From Ktedonobacter robiniae (GTDB taxonomy: Bacteria; Chloroflexota; Ktedonobacteria; Ktedonobacterales; Ktedonobacteraceae), in NCBI RefSeq assembly GCF_016587375.1, contig NZ_BNJG01000001.1, forward strand, positions 2,851,001 to 2,915,000: 64,000 bases of DNA. Reading direction: 5' to 3'. Made by a program: the position numbers and the translations under genes. Numbering within the stretch: position 1 is the stretch's first letter; every line of letters starts with the position of its first letter. Under the pieces are notes generated by a model. That model made no database searches. It worked only from the letters and a program-made list of their open reading frames with translations, and was not told where the DNA came from. Below, one piece after another: positions 8,083 through 16,748 of the stretch.

Positions 8083-10239
8083 ATGGAAGACTACACCAGG
8101 CAGCGTATTCAACTGCATTTACGCAATGAAGAAGTGCAAGCGCGTATCCTTGAAAATATACACCGCAGCAGGGCGGATGCCACGGTTACCATTGGCCGGG
8201 CTGCGCAACTCTCTGGCTTTAGCGAGAGTAAATTGCGTGACCTGGAGAGCCAGCATATGCTCAATCCTATGCGCTCCAAGGAGAATAAGGGGACCAGGGA
8301 GGGCAAGGGCCAGCGACAGTATCCTCTTGAGGAACTGGATAAGTTGGCCGTGATCCAGGAGTTGCTGGAGTCGCGTTTTGCGCTCTCTGATATCCCCAAA
8401 GATATCGGCGAAATCTGGGATGAGATCTTGCCAGAGGGGCGACAGGGGCGTCAGCTGCTGGAGTCAGCACCAGCGATCAGCGAAGACCAGGTTGGCATGC
8501 TTTCTATTGATCGACGCCTGGCTCGCGAAAAGTCTCTACTGTTCTGGCGTTATTATGCCGCCCAGGCCTTGCGTATGTCCTTGATGCTGATTAGCGAGTT
8601 TTTGCCAGGGTGTGCTATTGGCTTGATCTTGCCGCTAGCTTGCGACCCGGTTGAGGTAGGTGTACGAACGACTGAAGACCTATCTCGTCTTGGCGAGTCG
8701 CTCGTTGGCTGGCTAGATACTAGTGGAACAGTACATACGTTACTTACCCACAATCCCTCATTCCAATATGAGACCGATTATTGTGTGTATCCACTAGGTA
8801 TTATGCGCCAGGAGCGTTTGCTTGAGAAACCAACCTATCACACCTTGATTGTGCTTGACCGGCCGGATAAGCGTTCACGTCGTCTCTCGCTAGACGAGGC
8901 CTATGTACAAACAATCAGGCGGGTGTTGGCACCTTTATATGAAGAAGTTGAATTTATGCGCCGCTGCTTTGGTCCCGGTTGGCATGACCATCGCGAGGCC
9001 GCGGCGGACCTGGGCAAGGTAGGTTATTACCAGGATAGTATTCTAGAGGGCCTGGCAGATATGGTTGTGCGCATGGGGGGAACGTTTGCGAATGGTCGGC
9101 ACCTTTGGAAGTTTTCTGTGATCCTCTTGCCTGACAATAGCGTGGGGAAAGTTCCCTTACAGGAGCGCACGCTTGTTGTGCGCGCTCATAGTAAGGAGAG
9201 CCCCTATATTGTGGGAGAGTCCAGGTTCATTCCGCAGAAATCAAGAACAAGCGTGGGTATTCGTGCCTACCAGAGCGGACGCATTCTCTATCGCCCTCAT
9301 ATCTCCTTGCGCGAAAGGACGCGCGCCTTTATTGACGTCGAGGGCGAGATTCAATCCAATGTTGCGGTCCCTATTGGCGGAGAGCATGGGGATCCGCTGG
9401 CTGTCCTCTATGTCGTCTCAGATAACGTAGAGGCCTTTTCCCTCGCAGATCGGCAGTTGCTGAGAATCGTTGTGCGCTTTATTGAAAATGCCATCACGAC
9501 CTACGATGTCCGCCTACGTACGACTGATGATCTAAAAAGCCTTATGCATACTCCTGACGTTGTGGATACATTGTTTAATGAGTTCCGCTGTGAAAATGAC
9601 TTTATGCGTGATGTGGAGGCACTTGTGTCCGATGCACATGCATGGGAGGAGGATATAAAAGAGGAAGAGTTTGTTAATGAAGAGCCTGGAAGGAGTGATG
9701 TTGTCTCCTTTATCGCTATTGACATGGATAACCAGATCAAGCTAGCGCGGAAATATGGCGATCACACTATTCGCTTGTTAGACCGGGCTATAGGCTTGCG
9801 TATTCAAGAGTTAATCGCCCCGCTGACAACCAGGGCATCACAATGCTACCTCTATCATATGTACGCAGACCGCTTTTACTTGATTTTGCGTGGCTACTCG
9901 CGCGAAAAGGCCTGCGCAAAGGCCGAGCAATTCAAAGTAAACCTGGCCAGGAGCATCGCGGTGCACCAGCACGTGGCCGCCGATAGCGCGCTCGTCATAT
10001 CGGAAGTGAGCGCACACCTGGCCGTGACCTCGTACTCGCATACTAAGTTGAGCGAGTTCCTGCAAGAATATTCCTCAGCCGCCGAGGTAAGCGCCATGAT
10101 CAGCCAGACGCTGGATGCGGTGTTAAAGCTGGGAATTGGTGAAGGTGGCAACGTCGTTATGGCCTGGAATCCCGACGCTGAAAATGGCATAGGAGGTTAT
10201 TCACGCTGGTCTCAGTTGGAAGAGAGCGAGACCAAATAG
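8083..10239 (+). CDS. MerR-type regulator with GAF-like and degenerate GGDEF domains, copy 1
   Basis: The 718-residue protein appears cytosolic. Residues 30-100 form a MerR-type winged helix (TVTIGRAAQLSGFSESKLRDLE) that should bind DNA. The middle holds a sensory part without a confident name, then a GAF-like segment (about 330-500, ending in a PIGGEHGDPLAVLYV-type strand). The C-terminal part (about 545-700) has the fold pattern of a GGDEF domain, starting FIAIDMDNQ, but the catalytic RxGGDEF is YADRF, so diguanylate cyclase activity is unlikely; nucleotide binding remains possible. I placed the start at ATG 8083 because it aligns with the paralogue's MDERSVHRIQ start and avoids translating the upstream repeat. 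It lies upstream of a P-loop NTPase in the same orientation. Confidence 0.7.
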   Translation: MEDYTRQRIQLHLRNEEVQARILENIHRSRADATVTIGRAAQLSGFSESKLRDLESQHMLNPMRSKENKGTREGKGQRQYPLEELDKLAVIQELLESRFALSDIPKDIGEIWDEILPEGRQGRQLLESAPAISEDQVGMLSIDRRLAREKSLLFWRYYAAQALRMSLMLISEFLPGCAIGLILPLACDPVEVGVRTTEDLSRLGESLVGWLDTSGTVHTLLTHNPSFQYETDYCVYPLGIMRQERLLEKPTYHTLIVLDRPDKRSRRLSLDEAYVQTIRRVLAPLYEEVEFMRRCFGPGWHDHREAAADLGKVGYYQDSILEGLADMVVRMGGTFANGRHLWKFSVILLPDNSVGKVPLQERTLVVRAHSKESPYIVGESRFIPQKSRTSVGIRAYQSGRILYRPHISLRERTRAFIDVEGEIQSNVAVPIGGEHGDPLAVLYVVSDNVEAFSLADRQLLRIVVRFIENAITTYDVRLRTTDDLKSLMHTPDVVDTLFNEFRCENDFMRDVEALVSDAHAWEEDIKEEEFVNEEPGRSDVVSFIAIDMDNQIKLARKYGDHTIRLLDRAIGLRIQELIAPLTTRASQCYLYHMYADRFYLILRGYSREKACAKAEQFKVNLARSIAVHQHVAADSALVISEVSAHLAVTSYSHTKLSEFLQEYSSAAEVSAMISQTLDAVLKLGIGEGGNVVMAWNPDAENGIGGYSRWSQLEESETK

Positions 10240-10367
10240 AATCTCATTCAAGAGTTTCCAGTAAGGCTGCGCTTTATGATCCACTGGGGGGTGGATCTTT
10301 TGCAAGACCTGGAGATGCTGTTTCTTATTTCTACTGTCTTCTTGATGATCTTTGGGAGTAGCTGTTA

Positions 10368-11054
10368 ATGGATGTGAAGGTATTTGTATTAGGACGCCCT
10401 GGAAGCGGAAAAACGACCGCAATGCGTCGTATACATGAAGTCGCTCATCAATGGGGGGTGAAGACAACGCGTGTAAAGGATTATGATGTTCTTTATGAGA
10501 TGTTTCTTGGAGACGAACGCGAACTGCAAGGCCGCTTTCGGCGCACCGATTTCGCGGGCTTTGATGTGTTAGATATGACGGTTTTTGATGATGTGCTCAA
10601 GAAGATGGGAAAAAGTATGCAAAGCCTCTCTTCTTCTGTATCATTTGAAACAAACGAGCGGGTAGAGAAGATAATCACTATTGAATTTGCGCGCGATGAC
10701 TATCAACACGCGTTAAAAAACTTTGACAAAACATTTTTGCAAGATGCCTACTTCTTTTTTGTCGAAGCTGACCTGGAGACGTGTATGCGTCGTATCCGTC
10801 AGCGTATTACCTTCCCTATGGATGGTGAACGGCCAGTGGATGATTGCCACTTTATTTCAGACTATATCATGCAGACATATTACCATAAAGACTGTGAAGA
10901 ATATGTGTTGGGGCAGCTGGCGCGGGACTTTGATCTAGATTCAGGGAAGATTATTATGTGCCGCAATGAGGGGTCATTAGAAGCCTTGCTGGCGCGTGTT
11001 GACCGCTTTATGGAACAGGTTGTTCCCGCTCTTTCTGTCGTGGGAACAAAATAA
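10368..11054 (+). CDS. P-loop NTPase / kinase-like protein, copy 1
   Basis: The 228-residue protein opens with a textbook Walker A (GRPGSGKTT, residues 9-17) directly after the first strand, as in nucleoside and adenylate kinases. A second conserved block, TIEFARDDYQ, and a third, EADLETCMRRIRQR, match the paralogue at 14775-15419 almost position for position. The last may be the LID-like arginine region of a kinase. I do not recognise the substrate. Start ATG follows GGGAG by about 10 nt. It lies 128 nt downstream of the regulator with no terminator between, so co-transcription is likely. The context suggests it processes or senses a small ligand for the regulator; that is inference. Confidence 0.6.
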   Translation: MDVKVFVLGRPGSGKTTAMRRIHEVAHQWGVKTTRVKDYDVLYEMFLGDERELQGRFRRTDFAGFDVLDMTVFDDVLKKMGKSMQSLSSSVSFETNERVEKIITIEFARDDYQHALKNFDKTFLQDAYFFFVEADLETCMRRIRQRITFPMDGERPVDDCHFISDYIMQTYYHKDCEEYVLGQLARDFDLDSGKIIMCRNEGSLEALLARVDRFMEQVVPALSVVGTK

Positions 11055-11062
11055 TACCACAA

Positions 11063-11138
11063 TAATACATATGTGTAGGAAGAGAGGAGCCTGGCAGCCG
11101 CGGCTGCCAGGCTCCTCTCTTCCTACACATATGTATTA
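11063..11138. repeat. Perfect 38-bp palindrome between convergent genes
   Basis: Arms 11063-11100 and 11101-11138 are exact reverse complements with no spacer; the centre is GGCAGCCG/CGGCTGCC. The right arm contains the stop codon of the sigma-like gene on minus (11136-11138). This is the longest perfect arm in the window and marks the joint between the two module copies. Confidence 0.87.
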
Positions 11139-11822
11139 CACTGCTACCTCGCGACGTAGGCGTTTATAGGCGATGCTGAGCAGCGCGGCGTGGCGGTTCT
11201 TTTCGCCTGGTTCGGTTGGAAGTGGATGTTGATAGGCTTTGAGTTCAACTCCCGCTTCAGCGAGCGCCTGCTCCAGGAGGGTGGGATACTCGCCAAAATC
11301 GGTAATATTGGCCAGGTCAGTGAGGAGGGCGGCACGTTGCCCAGGGGGGAATTTGACCAGGATGCGTGCCGCCATTGAAATGACGGTGGTCAGCATCACG
11401 CGGTCAACCGCGACCTGGGAGGGGTCAACAACCTGGGATGGGGCGCTGCGCTCCAGGGGAGATGATACCTCCAGAAAACCTTCAGTGTTCTCACTCTCCT
11501 GGGCCGGGCGCACCAGGTTCCAATCTTTCTTGCGCCGGTCGCGGAAGTAGTTCTGTGCAATCGTTTTACCAAGCGATTTTAAAGAGTCTATGGGACGAAC
11601 TTCCCCATGTACGGCCCGCTGGCAGTAACGAAAGGTGCGTAAGACCGCCTCTTGAGTAATATCCTCAGAGACTTCTCGCTGTTGACCATACCAGGCATTG
11701 ACGCTGGCATTGCGTACCCACTTTTCCACGCGTGGGAAAAGCCAGGTATAGAGATCATGCCAGGTTGCCTCGTCGTCAGGTTGGTAGCGGAGAGCGGCGG
11801 TATTGTTGGTGTGTGCCATCAC
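11136..11822 (-). CDS. Sigma-70-like protein, module copy 2
   Basis: A 228-residue paralogue of the gene at 6816-7499. Region 2 features are clear (DITQEAVLRTFRYC, then KTIAQNYFRDRRKKD). The C-terminal half again has FPPGQRAALLTDLA, LLEQALAEAGVELKAY and AYKRLRR in place of an ordinary region 4. The conservation of this odd C-terminus between copies argues that it is functional and not decay. AGGAGG lies 10 nt before GTG 11822; the ATG at 11819 is an alternative. It is divergent from the second MerR-like regulator across an AT-rich gap of about 490 bp. Confidence 0.65.
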   Translation of the reverse strand: MMAHTNNTAALRYQPDDEATWHDLYTWLFPRVEKWVRNASVNAWYGQQREVSEDITQEAVLRTFRYCQRAVHGEVRPIDSLKSLGKTIAQNYFRDRRKKDWNLVRPAQESENTEGFLEVSSPLERSAPSQVVDPSQVAVDRVMLTTVISMAARILVKFPPGQRAALLTDLANITDFGEYPTLLEQALAEAGVELKAYQHPLPTEPGEKNRHAALLSIAYKRLRREVAV

Positions 11823-12311
11823 GTGTAAACTTCCTCCTTGAAGGGGGGATGAATACCAACGTCCTTACGTAGACCTGCCCTATAAGAGCATTTGCACGTT
11901 TGAAAAGGCAAATGCACGAATGAAATGTACTCAAGAAATTTGACATTAAAGAAGTAATTTTATCTTTACATGACTTATACTACCTAATAAGGCAGGGATT
12001 TGTCAACTCACTTCATGTTGTATTTTAAGTTGCGTAAAGAAAATTGAGAAAATTCATGTTCTAAAAACGATGTTTTTTCTTTTAAATTCTGCATACGCAT
12101 AAAATAAAATTGAGGAGGGTTAAGAAAGTTGACAATAGGCGTGCGTAAAGAGGAAAGAAAGTTGACGGATCAGGTCTCTATTAGCTATACAAAAGAAGTT
12201 TGATATGTTACTATTATATAAAGCGTTTGCAGGGTTGCGTGGTGCATTTATGAAGATGAAAGACGATATTGACCAGAGCTGGCTTGAGTGTGCCAGAATA
12301 GGATATGCATT
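11823..12311. promoter_or_regulatory. AT-rich divergent control region, module copy 2
   Basis: Like the first copy, this gap is far richer in A+T than its flanks and must hold promoters for both neighbours. A repeated GAAAGTTGAC occurs twice around 12125-12165, giving two TTGAC elements that could be -35 boxes or binding sites. I cannot assign -10 boxes with confidence. Confidence 0.45.
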
Positions 12312-14456
12312 ATGGATGAACGAAGTGTGCACCGCATACAGGAACACCTGCAACAGGAAGATGTGCAGCGACGTATACAGCGTTATATGGAGAAGGGGCA
12401 TGCCGAGGCCTCTGTCACGATTAGCCGGGCCGCCGAGCTCTTTAATCTGAGCGAGAATCGGTTGCGTGACTGGGAGGAGTATGGCTTGCTCTCTCCGCTG
12501 CGTCCTACGGGCCCCAAGGGGCGGCGTCTCTATACGCCCGCCGAATTGGATAAGCTCGCGATTATTCGTGAATTGATTGATGCTGGCTATGCGCCCAGTG
12601 ACATTCCTCCTACCATCAAGTTACTATGGAATGCTGTAAGTCCCCATCCCATCCATTCCTATTATCCCTCACCAATATCCTCCGGTGACGTTCACCCACA
12701 AGCTGATTTACCTATCAACCGGCGTATAGAGCAGGCCCGTGAGGAGGCCTTCTGGCGTTTTTATGTCTCACAAACCCTACGCCTGGCGTTGATGTTGATT
12801 TGCCAGGATCTCCCCAACACGAATGCATGTCTGATCTTGCCATTGGAGCAGGCTCGTACCCTGGATGCGCCGCCTCAACGTGTGGAGGACCTGGAAAATC
12901 TGGGAGAGTCGCTCGTGGGCCTACTGGACCAGAACCTGGCTTCACATACGCTCTGGACAATGACACCCACCTTTGAGTATGCTTCTGACTATCGTATCCT
13001 CTCCCTGGCGCCGATGACGGAAGATGTCCCCGAGGGGCTATCACACGAGCGGGCCTTTATTTTGCTTGATCGACGCTCGCGTAAATTGTCACTGAGCGCA
13101 CCCCTGGTCGAGACGCTCTCCCGCTTGCTGGCTCCGCTTTATGCCGAGGCTCCGCGTTTTCGGGCCTGTTTCGGCCCAGGAACTCGCGATGCTATAGATA
13201 TTGTGCCGAATCTGAATGATACCTTGCTAGGCGAAGATCGCACCCTCAAGGGGATATGTGAAATGGTGGTGCGGCTAGGTGGGGTATCTGCAACAGGGCA
13301 ACCTTGCTGGCACTATAGCTGTCTTCTACTGCCAAACTATCCGCCCTCCATCCTCTCTTTGCAGCAACGTGCGCTCCTGGTTCGTGCTCAAAGCAAACAG
13401 GGGCCATTTAAAGTAGGCGTGACGCGTTTTGACCCGCAAGATATCGCTACCACCCCCATTGTGCGTGCCTTTCAGGTAGGGCGTATTCTCTTGCAGCCCA
13501 TTATTCCTGTGTTGGAAGAGCCAGTCCTGGGGAGGCTGGAGGAGGGCGAGCGCATACGCTCGGCTGTTGCCATTCCTATTATGGGGCGTGAAGGGATCGC
13601 GATTGGCGTCCTCTATGTTGCTTCGCAACAAGCGGAGGCATTTCAAGAGCGCGACCTGCGTGTTTTGCGTGTCATTGAAAATATGTTGGGAAGTCTACTA
13701 GAGACGTATTATGCACGCTTACTGCCACTGAAGGGTTTGCGTACGAGTATCGAGGCCCCTGCCGTGGTAGATTCGTTCTTCCAGGAGTTTCTCTCTGAAA
13801 ATGAGTTTGCCTCTCATGTAGAAGAGCTGTTGTACGCGATTCAGGGGCGCAGAGAGTTTAGTATGCGCGAGGTCGTCTCGTTTATTGCCCTGGATATCGA
13901 TAATATGAGTAGCCTGGCGAATAAGTATGGCGACCGCATGGCGCGTGATCTGAGCCACGAGGTAGGCCTGCGGATTCAAGGCCAGTTGCGTGCCTTCAAA
14001 GACAACGCTGAATGCGAACTCTACCGTATTAGCGCAGACCGTTTCTATATCATGCTCAAAGGGATGCCTCTGGAACAGGCGCAGGCCAAGGCCGAACTCT
14101 TGCGTACAGTGCTCAGTGGTTCTTACCAGATCGACCCCCAGCGCGTTCCAGCGGGCCAGCCAACTCTCCCAGCCAATAAAGTAGCTTTAAATGGTATTAC
14201 TGTCCGCCTGGGCGTATCATTTTACTACTATGCCAAGCTACAGGAAATCTTACAACGCTACACAGCGCATAATGCCCTGGTAGAGGCGAGGCTTCTTATC
14301 GAGCGCTTCCTGGACGAGGTTCTTGATATTGCTAAACGTGAGGGCGGCAATGTGGTCATGAGCTGGGACCCTCATCAGCGTGGCTATGTACGCCTGCCTG
14401 GCCCCCCAACCGCAGTCGTTCCGATCCCCATAAGCCCCTCGATATCCACTTCATAG
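12312..14456 (+). CDS. MerR-type regulator with GAF-like and degenerate GGDEF domains, copy 2
   Basis: A 714-residue paralogue of the protein at 8083-10239, colinear along its length. The MerR helix-turn-helix reads SVTISRAAELFNLSENRLRD. The GAF-like segment includes an AIPIMGREGIAIGVLYV stretch. The GGDEF-like domain starts at about 523 (FIALDIDNMSS) and has SADRF where the catalytic motif should be. Both copies keep ADRF and a C-terminal GGNVVM block, so the substitution is shared and probably selected. The start ATG is set by alignment with copy 1. A 172-bp folded element separates it from the P-loop NTPase downstream. Confidence 0.7.
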   Translation: MDERSVHRIQEHLQQEDVQRRIQRYMEKGHAEASVTISRAAELFNLSENRLRDWEEYGLLSPLRPTGPKGRRLYTPAELDKLAIIRELIDAGYAPSDIPPTIKLLWNAVSPHPIHSYYPSPISSGDVHPQADLPINRRIEQAREEAFWRFYVSQTLRLALMLICQDLPNTNACLILPLEQARTLDAPPQRVEDLENLGESLVGLLDQNLASHTLWTMTPTFEYASDYRILSLAPMTEDVPEGLSHERAFILLDRRSRKLSLSAPLVETLSRLLAPLYAEAPRFRACFGPGTRDAIDIVPNLNDTLLGEDRTLKGICEMVVRLGGVSATGQPCWHYSCLLLPNYPPSILSLQQRALLVRAQSKQGPFKVGVTRFDPQDIATTPIVRAFQVGRILLQPIIPVLEEPVLGRLEEGERIRSAVAIPIMGREGIAIGVLYVASQQAEAFQERDLRVLRVIENMLGSLLETYYARLLPLKGLRTSIEAPAVVDSFFQEFLSENEFASHVEELLYAIQGRREFSMREVVSFIALDIDNMSSLANKYGDRMARDLSHEVGLRIQGQLRAFKDNAECELYRISADRFYIMLKGMPLEQAQAKAELLRTVLSGSYQIDPQRVPAGQPTLPANKVALNGITVRLGVSFYYYAKLQEILQRYTAHNALVEARLLIERFLDEVLDIAKREGGNVVMSWDPHQRGYVRLPGPPTAVVPIPISPSISTS

Positions 14457-14585
14457 AGAGGAAAGAAGTGTTTCATATTCTGTAGAACTGCCTGCTTGTA
14501 GTATCTACATAGCCATTTTAGGTACAGTTATAAAGTCTAAGCATGTTTTTGTAGAAGTCTTCTGTATACTTATCTTTAATACAAA

Positions 14586-14757
14586 GCTAACGTGTAACCT
14601 TCTTTATGTTCACAGCTTCGCTATGGGATACGTATATGGGTTGTGGTAGAGTGGGCTGGCAAAGTCAACCCACCACCATAACCCATATACAATGAGTCAC
14701 GTAGTGGCGAAGTCTCTCACTCATCTGCGGATGAGCGCTTGTGAAGTATACGTTAGC
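14586..14757. repeat. Nested imperfect palindrome, MITE-like
   Basis: Outer ends GCTAACGTGTA and TATACGTTAGC are imperfect inverted repeats. Inside lie CTTCGC / GCGAAG, then GTATATGGGTT / AACCCATATAC, then a side hairpin ACTCATC-TGCG-GATGAGC. The 172-nt unit could fold as one branched structure. It interrupts what is a short plain gap in module copy 1 (10240-10367), which suggests insertion. Confidence 0.5.
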
Positions 14758-14774
14758 AAAGGGAGAGTATACAC

Positions 14775-15419
14775 ATGGGCGTAAAGGTATTTGTTCTGGG
14801 GCGTCCAGGCAGTGGAAAGTCTACCGGAGCTCGATATATCAGGTACCTGGCTGAGCAGGCCAGTTGGAGCAGCGCACATTTTAATGATTACCATATTTTA
14901 CAAGAAATGTTTCTCGCTGATACGGAGCATAAGCAATTTCGTCCTACCGAGCATAACGGGTTTGACGCCATTGACCTCTCGGTTCTCGATTGCGCCTTAC
15001 AGGAATTAGAGCGCCGGGTGCAGCTAATAAGCGCGACCACGGATCTCGTCACTATTGAATTTGCCCGCGATGACTATCAGGCGGCCTTTAAACATTTTAG
15101 CCCTGCCTTTCTGCGTGATGCCTCTGTGTTATTTCTTCATGCCGATCTGGATACTTGCTTACAGCGTGTGCATGAGCGTGTGAGCTGTGCCTTTTCGGCG
15201 GACGATCACCCCTCCTTCTCCGACGATATTTTTAAGCGCTATTATGCTCACGATGAGACAGAGTATATTTTAACTTTCTTGAAGCATGAATATGGAATAG
15301 GACAGGAGGTGTGTGTGCTCAATAATATGAGTGGCCTGGAGCATCTCCAGCGAGGCCTGGAGTTGTTTGTGCAGAATACTCTCTTACTGCCGAGTAAAGT
15401 GCTCTCCCTAACCGCCTAA
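14775..15419 (+). CDS. P-loop NTPase / kinase-like protein, copy 2
   Basis: A 214-residue paralogue of the protein at 10368-11054. It has Walker A GRPGSGKST at residues 9-17, then TIEFARDDYQ and HADLDTCLQRVHERV, as in copy 1. The C-terminal half is more divergent (about 30-40 percent similar by eye). GGGAG is about 11 nt before the ATG. Cytoplasmic; substrate unknown. Retention of all three NTPase blocks in both copies indicates an active enzyme. Confidence 0.6.
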   Translation: MGVKVFVLGRPGSGKSTGARYIRYLAEQASWSSAHFNDYHILQEMFLADTEHKQFRPTEHNGFDAIDLSVLDCALQELERRVQLISATTDLVTIEFARDDYQAAFKHFSPAFLRDASVLFLHADLDTCLQRVHERVSCAFSADDHPSFSDDIFKRYYAHDETEYILTFLKHEYGIGQEVCVLNNMSGLEHLQRGLELFVQNTLLLPSKVLSLTA

Positions 15420-15520
15420 GCGGCATAGTATACCTCTCCATAACCTCTACTTTTTCATTGACTACATGTGATACAGTTATGGGTGAGTCGTCCGCTAGTA
15501 CAGAGGAGGTTTGAGGTTTC

Positions 15521-16423
15521 GTGGCTTCCATACATATCCCCTTTGAGAAGCTCACACCAGTTCATCCACGGCGCCGTATTACACTGGAGACGGAAGCTAA
15601 GCCCATCTCAACACGTGTGATTGACCTGTTGATTCCGCTGGGATTTGGGCAACGCGCCCTGGTTGTCGCGCCACCCCAGGCTGGAAAGACAACCATTTTA
15701 CGCCAGATATCGACCGCGGTTTTGCGGAACTATCCCCAGGCTTACTTATTCCTGTGTCTCGTTGATGAGCGCCCAGAAGAGGTGACTGAATGGCGCTCTG
15801 AGATTCAAGGTCCCCAGGTCAGGCACTATGCCTCCAGTTTTGATCAGCGCATAAGTAAACATGGCTACATCGTTGAGCAGGCTCTCTTCGATGCCAAGCG
15901 TGCAGTGGAACAAGGTGCTGACGTCATTATTATTCTAGACTCTCTGACGCGCCTGGCACGGGTGCATAATTTGCAGCCTGATATGTGGCGTCAGGGGCGA
16001 GGAGGGCGCACTCTTTCGGGTGGTATCGACGCCCAGGCGCTGGAGATTGGGCGGCGTACCTTTGGTGCTGCTCGTGCCCTCGACGAGGGTGGTAGCCTTA
16101 CGATTGTGGCAAGCTGCCTGGTCGAGACAGGGAGTCGCCTAGACGAGGTCGTCTACGAGGAGTTTAAAGGGACAGGCAATTTAGAGATACGGCTCTCACG
16201 CGAGATGGCCGATAAGCGTATCTTTCCAGCCATTAATATCACGTCTTCAAGTACGCGCCAGGAAGAACGCCTGCTAAGCGAAGAGGACCTGAAAGCGGCA
16301 ACAGATATACGCCGCCGTATGGCGCCCCTCCCTAAATGGGATGGGAATGAGCAGGCAATTCGCCTCTTTGAGAAGACCAGCAGCAATAGTCAGCTGGTGA
16401 ATGCTATTCTCAAACAGGCGTAA
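15521..16423 (+). CDS. rho: Transcription termination factor Rho, lacking the N-terminal RNA-binding domain
   Basis: The 300 residues correspond to the Rho ATPase core. They start at the LTP-x-HP-x-RR-x-LET segment that normally follows the cold-shock-like RNA-binding domain. Walker A (PPQAGKTT) is at residues 51-58. [10 protein letters not shown], the Walker B region ([13 protein letters not shown]) and the Q/R-loop stretch of hexameric Rho follow. The start is fixed: GTG follows GGAGG, and an in-frame TGA lies two codons upstream, so no longer N-terminus can be encoded here. Canonical Rho is about 420 residues. This form lacks the primary RNA-binding site; it could still use the secondary site in the hexamer channel, or be a second Rho with a special job. 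It lies 100 nt after the NTPase gene. Confidence 0.88.
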   Translation: MASIHIPFEKLTPVHPRRRITLETEAKPISTRVIDLLIPLGFGQRALVVAPPQAGKTTILRQISTAVLRNYPQAYLFLCLVDERPEEVTEWRSEIQGPQVRHYASSFDQRISKHGYIVEQALFDAKRAVEQGADVIIILDSLTRLARVHNLQPDMWRQGRGGRTLSGGIDAQALEIGRRTFGAARALDEGGSLTIVASCLVETGSRLDEVVYEEFKGTGNLEIRLSREMADKRIFPAINITSSSTRQEERLLSEEDLKAATDIRRRMAPLPKWDGNEQAIRLFEKTSSNSQLVNAILKQA

Positions 16424-16580
16424 TTAGAATTCAAGGGCGCGCTTACGTCTACCTCAATATATGTAGTTATGTATGCATCGTTGTGTCTTGCTACCAGAAG
16501 TCAATGTTGGCAGACACTAAAAGGCATGTGACGCATCCCAGAGAGAATGTCAGGTGGTGGGGTGGTATTTCCGCGTACTT

Positions 16581-16696
16581 CTTATCCGAAATCCTGAGCG
16601 CGCTTGCCGTGCCACCTTCAGGTGGTCCCCGAATGGGGAAGCGTTAGTCACGCAAGTGACGCGCTCCCCCGAATGGGGGTAGGGTTTCGGAATAAG
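16581..16696. repeat. Palindromic repeat element, intergenic copy
   Basis: The left end CTTATCCGAAATCC and right end GGGTTTCGGAATAAG form imperfect inverted ends. Inside are CCACCTTCAGGTGG, two CCCCGAATGGGG hairpins and TCAC-GCAA-GTGA. The same ends, CTGAGCGCGCTTG and GAATGGGG units recur at 23499-23600. Non-coding here; it lies between rho and the zinc-ribbon gene. Confidence 0.75.
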
Positions 16697-16748
16697 ATCT
16701 TAGAAGCGGATGTGTCATTGATGCTGCAAGAGAACTGGAGGAACCAGT

